From: Blastobasis lacticolella
Taxonomy: Eukaryota > Arthropoda > Insecta > Lepidoptera > Blastobasidae
Direction: 5' to 3'
Assembly (NCBI GenBank): GCA_905147135.1
Contig: LR990051.1
Location: forward strand, 1,555,001-1,619,000
Length of the DNA: 64,000 nt
Shown here: one piece after another, positions 45,940-56,000 of the stretch
Layout of the letters: every line of letters begins with the position of its first letter
Position numbering within the stretch: position 1 is the first letter of the stretch
Made by a program: the position numbers and the translations under genes
Notes under the pieces: model-generated
Database searches by the model: none
What the model was told of the DNA's origin: nothing
What the model saw: only the letters and a program-made list of their open reading frames with translations

Positions 45940-46050
45940 AACACCTGAAAAACCATAGTATCTACAGCAACCCATGCCTACAGGTCTTAAACAGCTCGCA
46001 AAGCCGCACCAGCTGGCGGTCCTTGCGCTGTCCGCGTCGGCCCCCTTTAG
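45940..46050 (-). pseudogene. Decayed copy C of the last exon of the 11-exon gene
   Basis: 45962-46036 aligns with the last 25 codons of the exon at 46871-47068 and still encodes RGQRKDRQLVRLCELFKTC and a stop at the same place. The upstream part of the exon is replaced by an unrelated CCTAAAG|G border. A poly(A) signal (TTTATT on the plus strand at about 45895) lies downstream, so it might serve as an alternative 3' end, but it lacks most of the exon. Confidence 0.65.
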
Positions 46051-46095
46051 GTCAGTGATTCAAGTATTTTTGAGTTATTGTAATATGTTATAGTT

Positions 46096-46262
46096 ATGTT
46101 TGTGGTGTGTAAAAAAACGTTGTGTATTCTATTCAACACTAGAAAAAGCTTAGTGTCTACAGCACCTTATCCCTACAACTCTTGAAGAGCCCGCACCAGC
46201 TGTCGGTCCTTGTCCGCGGCGCGCGGCGCACGTCCCCGCGGCGTTGCACGTGCGTCAACCCC
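46096..46262 (-). pseudogene. Decayed copy B of the last exon
   Basis: Aligned with the exon at 46871-47068 over GTGCAACGCCGCGGGGACGT and the CGACAGCTGGTG region, but shortened by deletions and frameshifted. The flanks CAGTGATT, TTTTTGAG and ATATGTTATA are shared with copy C, giving a unit of about 194 bp. Confidence 0.65.
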
Positions 46263-46440
46263 AGCTAGGTCAGTGATTGAAGCATTTTTGAGCTATTTAA
46301 ATATGTTATATGTATTTTTATTTTATTTTATTTATTCGGAATATCAACAGCCTGCAATTTACATAACAGCAGTAATACAAAACAGTTAAAAGCCAATTAT
46401 AAATCTTCTCCAATAGGTAAAAGGAAGTTTCTGTTATAAG

Positions 46441-46795
46441 TTTTTTTTTTTTTTTATGTCATACGGTAGGCAAACAGGCAAGCGGGCCACCTGATGGAAA
46501 GTGGTCACCACTGCCTATAGACATTAGCAACACCAAGTGTATCGCTAATGCGTTGCCCACCTCTATAACACGTTGCTCTGGCAGCAAAAAGCAAATGCCA
46601 CTCCACTGCCAAAGCCACGGTTCCCCAAATCCCCACCCCATGGAGCACTGGAAACCTTACTCACCGGCAGAAACACAATACTATTTAAAAGAGTATTATT
46701 TAGCTGCGATATTCTGTAAGGTGGAGGTACTTCCCCAGTCGGGCGGCTCCAATTCGAACGAGATACCCCGCTATGCCCTACCTCTCTTCTCTTCA
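46441..46795 (-). mobile_element. LINE-like insertion with poly(A) tail
   Basis: Starts on the plus strand with a run of T (the poly(A) tail in inverted orientation), then GGCAAGCGGGCCACCTGATG, CTAATGCGTTGCCCACC, ACCTTACTCACCGGCAG and CAGTCGGGCGGCTCC. It separates exon copy B from the intact last exon. Confidence 0.6.
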
Positions 46796-46870
46796 ATATG
46801 TTATAGTTATGTTTGTGGTGTGTAATTAAAACGTATTATATTCTATTCAACACTTGAAAAAGCTTACTAT

Positions 46871-47068
46871 CTACAGCAACCCATCCCTACAGGTCTTAAA
46901 TAGTTCGCAAAGCTTCACCAGCTGTCGGTCCTTCCGCTGTCCGCGACGTGCGGCGCGCACGTCCCCGCGGCGCTGCACGTGCGCGCGCGCACCCGCGTCA
47001 GCACCCCCGCTGCGGAGCGCACGTGCGACCAGCTTACTCCACGGCATAGGCCATTCGTTGCGGAGGTA
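46871..47068 (-). CDS. Last exon (k) of the 11-exon gene
   Basis: 198 bp, 65 codons plus TAG. Acceptor CTCTACCCCCAG. Encodes YLRNEWPMPWSKLVARALRS, an alanine/arginine-rich insert and QRKDRQLVKLCELFKTCR. Two decayed copies lie downstream at 46096 and 45940. Confidence 0.85.
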   Translation of the reverse strand, partial: YLRNEWPMPWSKLVARALRSGGADAGARAHVQRRGDVRAARRGQRKDRQLVKLCELFKTCRDGLL

Positions 47069-50000
47069 CTGGGGGTAGAGGAGTGTAATATTATAGTGTT
47101 ATATAAAAACCCGGACTGCTATTAAAAACAGAAAGGTTGGTTTGAAAACCGAATGGTGTAAGTAAATAGGTGTGTAAAGTGCAAACGTTAGTTTAATTTA
47201 AATTTGAAAGCACCCCGCCTGCTTTAATAAATTAGTAAATAAAGCACCCATTTCAATAAATTTCTTTAAATATTAAAAATAAAATGTGATTGGACAAATT
47301 TACACAACGCCATCTAGCCCTAAAGGAAGCAAAGCTTGTGTTATGAGTAACTGATAAACTACTTATATACTATTGTTTAAATACATACTTATTATATCAA
47401 TGAGAACTCTATTCTCTTATTATTATCTATTAAAACGATGCATCTATTGTGTGTTTCCTGGGCGAGCGTCAGACAGTCATTGTTTGGAGAACATATTATC
47501 CGCGATGAATTGCCGTTTGTTTCTATACACTATGTACCAGACGTGAGCAGTGAAAGACGTAGACAAAATAGGTACTATTCAAATAGAGACATGGCAAGAT
47601 ATTACCAACACTTACTTACTTCGTCAGGAGTAGCCATAACTGGCTTAAAAGTATGAGCATATGTAAGAATGTGGAAAAGGCACAAGGGGTGTATCAGGGT
47701 AACTTGTGGCACTCGATACACTCTGCTACCCCTATAAGATACGGGCGCGTGTATTTAATGTATATATGTGTACTTACTTGATCAAAAGGCCGCCTCCCAA
47801 TATGGAACATGGTGTAAATCAGCGGAGCTTTGTTCAGCGGCACGTTGTCCTCGCCGCTGTCGTGCACGCCCAGGTCTTTGTAGATCTTTTCGCAGTGCAG
47901 TTGGAGATGGTCGTAGATTACCTGGCGATGAAAGATATTCTTGAAATTTGGAATCGATTTTCTGGAATGACGGGCTCGACCGTTTAAATAATATGAGAAT
48001 ATGAGTAGGGTTAGTATTCAATCATTGAAGACTGCATACATCGTCATTTCACTCGGTTGCGGTTTGAGCAAGTGAGATGTATAATAAGTGTATAGTGAGA
48101 TGTATAACAAGTTCGAGTTAGATGATCGAGCCCGATGGACATGAACTCGCACGCGCACAGTAGTAATACGGCAAATGGAGACAAAGGGAAGCTTGGGAAA
48201 TAAAGTTTCAATATTGTTATAAAGTAACAATATGGGGAAATTTTTGCGAATGCCATGAACATTTCATAAATATGCGATTCAGATAAAATCGTTGTCAAAT
48301 GTTGTAGATATGAACGTCAACTAAAATGATATTTTTAGGACAAATGGCTAGGCTTCATAACAAAATCGACCAAGTGCGAGTCGAACTCGCATACGGAAGT
48401 TTCCGTACAAACTTATGATTTACTTTTTATAGATTTTCCTATTTTATATTTTAGTTCATCCAAGAGACTCGTACCCCGAGGTATTGGATTCGAACCCAAG
48501 TATGATCCAATATGGTCAGGTCCCCCTATTAACATTGTCACGGAAGTCAGACGGTAGTCGCTCCACTGTAATTATCTTATCTGCTATAATCCTGGATCAT
48601 GGTCAAGGCGGACCCCGGGCCCTCGAGCGCAATACTACAACCGGGACATTAACGTCAAATTACCTACAAGAAGTAAATCGTACACGAGTTCGACTCGCAC
48701 TGAGGCGGTGTTTTTTATCAAACCTAATCATTTGTCCTAAAACATCCTTTTGGTTGGGGTTAACTCAAATCGACCATCTTCAATTAGTTTATTGCGTTTC
48801 CATGTGTAAGTATCTACAATACTTATACTCATTTTATTTTAAGCAGAAAAAAATGGTGGCAAGAAAGTCTTAAAACTTATATGTGGCAAGAATGGACTCA
48901 TACCCGGGATAAACCGCTAGTGAACATGACAATGATAAAAGAGTGGCTTACTCTCAAGCTGTCTCTGCCGGGTGGGGTCATCAGTATCTGGCTAGTCAGC
49001 GCCGCGGCGTCGCTCTCCTGCTCGGCGTTCGCTCCCGCCACCACGCCCTGGCAATAGAAAAGTCAACATTGTAGGGATTGCTACGTCATGTAGATGGAAA
49101 ATGTGGGCTTTCGATACGTGGGAGTAACGTGGATATGTGGGATTGCCCGTAAATGGACTCTACCCACTAAAACATATGTGTATTCACAGCTGCTTTTTAT
49201 TAAATTCAAATATTAGTTGGGTAAATTGGTTCTTTTACAAAAAAAAATCTACATATAATTTTGACAAATATGACCCTTTGAAGTATTATAAATTAGTTCC
49301 GGCCGAGAGGTCAACGAGCGCCATTGCCATTCTATTTGACACCTATGTCAATCAATCAATCAATTTTCTCGTTAACCTCTCAAGCATTGCTTTCTGATGA
49401 GTAGAATAGACTCATCCACGTTTGGTACATCGGAGGTTAACGGTACATTATTGGCCGTGTGGTGTCCGGCAGAGTAGAATAGCACCAACCCCTTACACTC
49501 GTGGGTTGCCCCTCACACAAGGCGATTAATGTTTTCGAGGCAAGCGTTTTCCATAATTATATTCATAACACTACGATATCCAACCCGCCTGCCAAGCGTG
49601 GGGATTATGGCGATAACCTCCACTTTCATAGGAGACGCCCTAAGTCCTGCAGTGGACGTTTATGAGCTGTGATGATCACGATTACATTGTAGGCTCTAAA
49701 CCAACCAACCTCCTCAATCAGCTCAGCGAAATCAGGAAAGTCTTCCAGGCCAAAATTCTCAGAAAGAGAGAACTTCTTCATCGACTGCGCGACCAATTGC
49801 TGTATCTCCTGCGGGTGTTTGTCATCTTCGTCTATGGAGCAGAGAGCTTCGGCGATCGCGAGAGCTATGGAGGACGGTGTGCTGTGGTGACCGTCGAAGC
49901 TTGTTGAGCTCGATGTGGCTGGAAGATTTAAGTTAGGTAAATTGTAGTCCTGACTGTTGCCAGGTGGCACAGGACAGAGTGGAATGGTGGCTTAGTGTCG

Positions 50001-53000
50001 GAGACTCATTTTGGGTCGTTGTTTCGACATAGTGAGTAAGTAGAAGTTATATGTACACTTGACTTTGTCGCCCTGCAGATTTGGATGTGAAACAGTGTTT
50101 CGGTTGGACTATGACATGGGATCATTAAAGAATTATATAAGAGGTCTCTGTCTCTTTAGTTGCGCCCCTGATGTTGTTGATCTGCATAGGCGGCGGAGAC
50201 CACTTTACATCAGGTGGCCGGCTTGCCTGTCCACCAATACGAAGAAAAAAAAGATGTCTCGATAGACATCTCAATCTGCTATCGCTATCGCAACTGTTAT
50301 CATTAAGAGTTAGGCGGTATTGCTATTAATATTGGAAACGCCCATACGCTGCGGTAACTGCTTACCAGGACCTGGAATTGCAAATGTCCACAGCGATAGC
50401 AGCTTACCCGTCAGCCAGCTTAGTGATAAATGTATGTAAGTTTTTACTTTTAAGTCCATTTTACACAACACACAGTTAAACTTACTGGTTTGTCCGAGGC
50501 TGAGAATCCTGACGTGTTTCTTAGGCTTGTACTTGACATTCATATTGTGTGGCTGCCCGTTTGCTTCCGATGACACTGGAAAGAGTAAGCATGTAGCTAA
50601 GAAGATTTATAAAGGTTTATTTCTTTGACGACAGCATCATTCTTTATTTGTAAATACGTCGCTATTTAGAAATAGTTGATTTGCTATTTCTGCTTTGTTA
50701 CATTCTTATGGGGGCTTTCGCTAGAACATAATAATAGATAATATAATAATATTAAAGTATTTATTTCTCAAAAATTGTACAGAGTATTCCACTAGATGGC
50801 GCAACTTGTGACTAAGGTTCGTTGTCAAAATACTTGCGCAATTGTGGTGTCGTATGGAAGCCCTACAGAGAATCGCACTGCAGGAGAAATAGCGCTCAAA
50901 CGTCTAGCTAAATATGTGCCAAATAAAAGTGCTTACCAGCCTTTTCCTTTGCGGCTTCCTTCTTCGCCCACTTCTGTATTTCCTCGTACGTTATGGTGAT
51001 CAGCATTTGCAGGAGGACCGATCCCCCCACCGGGTTGATATGGGAGGGCAGGGTCTTCTCTATCACTGATGTGGCGTTGATGAAACTCTTTGGGATACAA
51101 TCCAGGGTGCGCGAGATGCAGGACAGGCATAAGGACATCGTCTGAAAATGGCATAAAATAAAGTGTTAAAAAGTAATATTTGAAGTGGTTTATGGGCATT
51201 TGGCAACATCAGTAACCCCCTGTTGGATTTGTACTTCTTCCACAATACCCTCATTGCTGTAATTTCCACGTTTGGTAAGCGATATGGACATCACAGTGAC
51301 TATTTTTAGTCCCCGACGAAAAAAGAGGGGTGTTATTATTTGTTGAATCTTCGGCTTTGCGGCTTTATGTGTCTGTCTGTCGGCTTTGTGTGGCATTGTA
51401 GCTCCCAAACATATCGACCGATTTGGGTGCGGATAATATTAGAGTCAAAGTGAACGTGGTTGGGGGTTTCTCTGTCGGTTGGGTTGGGTAGTCGTATCGT
51501 TTAGTATCAAACAGGCTAGCGGGTCACCTGATGGTAAGTAACCACCGCACATTGACACCTGCAACATCCGGAGAGTCGCGGATGCAACGCTGGTCTGAAA
51601 TACCGCTGAAGGAAGCTCGTTCAATAGCGTGGTCGTACGAGGCGGAAAGGAAATGGCACGGTAAAATTTATCTGAAAAGGACAGGTCAGATGTACAGTCG
51701 AGTTCATTAATATGTGAGCATTACCAAGGCTTCAAAAATAAATGTACATGGATGGGGACTTATATATCTGAGCATGTACATATGTTTGATTGATGAATCT
51801 GCTCAGATATATAAGTACCCTTACCCTTACCCATGTACATTTATATTTGAAGCCCTGATAATGCTCACATATTAATGAACTCGACTGTAACTTCAACCGG
51901 CGTAAACGCATAAAAATATCTATTAATGTAGAAGAGGCGAAAGAGGTGTGACAGGACCGTAGCTTTAGGCACTTGATAGTCTCTGCCTACCCCTATAGGA
52001 TACGGGCGTGAGTGTGTATGTATGTATATTGTATAGCTCTAGATACCTGATACATAGAAGCGCCATTGTGTATCGCGTTCACCAATATGGGAGGTATGTA
52101 CTGCAGCGCAGAGCCAACGATCGCCATCACTCCGGCCAGCCACGATGGACGGCGGTCACACCACACCTGGAACACATAGTTATTTTTAATTTAATTGTTA
52201 GACTAATGAATGGAATAAGGGCAAACAAATAATGATGATTTGACTAGGCAACATTTGACCGCCATCTAACCTGGTAGTGTAGTAAGTAGGTTAGTTAGTT
52301 ACGGGTGTTAGTAATTGTTAGTTAAATTTGTCGCAGGCGTATAGTCTCTATGTCCGAGATTCGAATGTACGGATCTTTCCCAAGTCAAGATAATTTTGAG
52401 AATCACACTTGTCAATCGGTGACGTAGTAAGTAGTTTAGTTAGTTACTGTTGTAAGTTGTTAGCTACATTAGTCGCAGGCCTATAGTCTCTATGTCAAAG
52501 ATTCGAATATACGAAACTAAGTCTAGATAATTGTGAAATACATATAAAATTCTAATTGCTAGATTTAAGCCCCTTACATATTGGTGGAGGGTTTTGCTAT
52601 TATCTCCACGCTTGGGCGACGGGTTGGAGATCGAAGTTTGAAAATAAACAAAAGTCAAAGCTGCTGCCCTTTTCTGGGCTTCGGAGATCCTAGATGGTTT
52701 GGTTTAGACAGACTTAGGCAGAAACCGACGAATGCCATAAGGCACTCAAAATTGTAATTAACACGCTATTATGTTAACTTTGTTTAATTTACTTCACACA
52801 ACCATGTAAGTAAAAAGTCAAAACAAGTTAATGTAAGCCGAATAAAATTTAAACCCTCAAGCCTCGTTATACTTAGACAAGCCCCCCCAAACAAAAATCC
52901 TGGATCCACATCCCATGAAGGATCCATGATGTTGGGTCCAGTGAGGCTTGACGAACGACGAATCTTTTCTTTCTTTCTTCCTATACCCATCTTTTGCCTA

Positions 53001-56000
53001 CAGTATCTGACACCTTACTTATGTTGCGCAGTTTTAAATTTTTTTTTATATTGCTCAAGACAAGCATTTGACCGCCATCTCACTTGGTGGTAAGTGGAGC
53101 ATGCCTTTTTAGAGAACACCCTAACCTTGAAGGCGTCTAGATTGCTATGATCGGGGTAACCACTCGCAGGTAACTTACCTTATTACAGGTTAACTTATCC
53201 TGTATTGATTTCTGTAGTTAGAGCATCAGCTTACCTGTCTCTTATCCAGGCAAGCTGCCCAGTCCCGGCCAGCGATCTCCAAGGCGTAACACAGCGTCGA
53301 CTTCAGTTCAGCCTTGCTGCCGATCGTGGCCAGGACGTACGTGAGCGCGCCGGCGGCTCTCGCGTATTCTTCGCCAGCTGGAAAGTAGTGTGGGTTTTTC
53401 ATATAAATTTTACGTAATCGCATTTTTCCATTATTTTAAGGGTTTGAAGTTTTTATTGTGTGTTTGTACAATTTGTCGTTAGTAAATGTAAATGCCTGTA
53501 AATCTGTAGATGTCTAAATGAGCGTGAAATAGATTTCTGTGGTCAAGACAATGGTCTACGTGCTAATTATATAAAACAAAGCAATGAAAACGAAAACATT
53601 ATAAAATTAAAAAAAAAAAACAACGCCATCTAGCGGCCAATTGCGATTTTTTACGGTTTCCTAAGAGTATAAACCATAATTCAATAAACACTCAAACAAA
53701 TGAAAGAATGGCAATATTAATGTAATATGAGAGGAAGACCCTGGTCAACGTCGCTTGCCCAACAGTATTAGGAGACACACTTAACGCGTAGTGAGCTCGT
53801 TACGGTACTGAAGCTCGACTGGCCTCAAAGTTCGAAACGGTCACCCATCCAGTTAACGAACTCAGCAAATGTATCGATCTCGCAAATAAGATGCCACTAG
53901 ACCAGTCCAGGACATACAGCTCGTATTGCAAACACCGGAGAAGTACCTCCACAGGTTAGGACTCCTTGACACTTTCTCACAACACAAATCCCAATAAACA
54001 AATGTAAACCAAATATTGTGTTTCTTTTGTAAATAAACTGTAAATGGTTTGTTGAGCTTCGTTGCATTTCATACTTTTCAGATAAAAATTTTTTTGTGAA
54101 CTCACAATCGCCCTAAATCCCACCAACATTATAATGCACAATATTTGGATGTTATCTTCACGCGAAAACTACTGAACAGATTTCGATGAAATTTGACAGT
54201 AATGTACCTAATAACCCAAAACAGCAGATATAGGTACTTATATCCCGAAATTCATACAATATATCCCGAAATTCAATGCTCCCACGGGAACGGGTTCGGA
54301 ACATAACAACCAAACTTTACGCAAAGTCTCGAGCCAAAGCTAGTACCAATAAATTTCCCCAATCTTACGGCGTCAAACATACATAAATCCTGCCCCTATC
54401 CCACGAGTGGGCTCACCCGAGACTATAGACACCGAAACATTATACCAAAACAAACACATACCATTACTATCGCCCTTGAACCGACAATACCCATCGGCGG
54501 TGCACAGGAACCCATCGCACTTCAACCTCGCGCCGTCCCCGCCACCCTCGCGGTACCACAGCCCGGCGGCCGGCCGCGGGAGCTCCGCCGCCGCGAGCCG
54601 CGTGGCGAGGATCAGGAGAGACCGGGCCAGGTGGCAGTTACGCATCATTAGTACCTGGGGGGGAGAGGCCCTAAGTGGCAGAGGCCCTAAGTGGGAGAGG
54701 CCCTAAGTCCTGCAGTGGACTGTTACGGGCTGTGATGATGATGATGAGTACCTGGGGGTTAGGTCGGTTGATTTTCGGTTCATTACAGGCTTAGGGAGAC
54801 CACCTAGCTCGCATTGAACGTCGCCATCTTTAAAGGATCGCAATGACGTCACACATTATGTTTTACATATGTGTAACTTGAATTAAACGTCCATCATCTT
54901 TAAGCAATAGGACCACTGCAACGTCACACATTAGATGGTATCGTTGGTGACGGTGATGGTGACGTCACACATTGTGATTTACATTATGTGACGTCAATGC
55001 GATCATATTGCTTAAAGATGGCGGCGTTCAGAGTCTCGCCCCAGAGCAGAGTGATGTAAATCATAATGTGAGACGTCACCATCACCGTCACCAACGATAC
55101 CATCTAATCTGTGACGTCATTGCAGTGGTCCTATTGCTTAAAGATGGCGGCATTCAGAGTCTCGCCCCAGAGCAGAGTGATGTAAATCATAATGTGTGAC
55201 GTCACCATCACCGTCACCAACGATACCATCTAATCTGTGACGTCATTGCAGTGGTCCTATTGCTTAAAGATGGCGGCATTCAGAGTCTCGCCCCAGAGCA
55301 GAGTGATGTAAATCATAATGTGAGACGTCACCATCACCGTCACCAACGATACCATCTAATCTGTGACGTCATTGCAGTGGTCCTATTGCTTAAAGATGGC
55401 GGCATTCAGAGTCTCGCCCCAGAGCAGAGTGATGTAAATCATAATGTGTGACGTCACCATCACCGTCACCAACGATACCATCTAATCTGTGACGTCATTG
55501 CAGTGGTCCTATTGCTTAAAGATGGCGGCATTCAGAGTCTCGCCCCAGAGCAGAGTGATGTAAATCATAATGTGTGACGTCACCATCACCGTCACCAACG
55601 ATACCATCTAATCTGTGACGTCATTGCAGTGGTCCTATTGCTTAAAGATGGCGGCATTCAGAGTCTCGCCCCAGAACAGAGTGAATAGACTATTTCCAGG
55701 CAGAAAGGCTCCATTATCGTGCCAGCTACCACAGGGTTGGCCGTTAAATCGAATAAAAACACAAAACAGAAAACACAGAATTTAAATAATAATACCTATT
55801 CATCTTGACCATGATCCAGGATTTCGCAGATCAGGTAACTACAGTAGAGCGACTGCCATCTGACCTCTGATGATGTTAATAGGGGATCCTAGCCAAATTA
55901 AATCATGGTTACACATTCAGCCGCCCGGTTTCATCACGATGTTTACCTACCCTCACCGTAAGAGCATCGGTTAGTCATTTTGGCGTTAATGTCCCGGTTG

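Noticed and set aside
48484..48873. 129-codon plus-strand frame
   Set aside because: It runs through a SINE tail and intron sequence of the minus-strand gene.
55008..55451. Open frames with a repeated LLKDGGIQSLAPEQSD unit
   Set aside because: Produced by a 126-bp repeat whose period is a multiple of three. No start context, promoter or homologue; it lies antisense in an intron.
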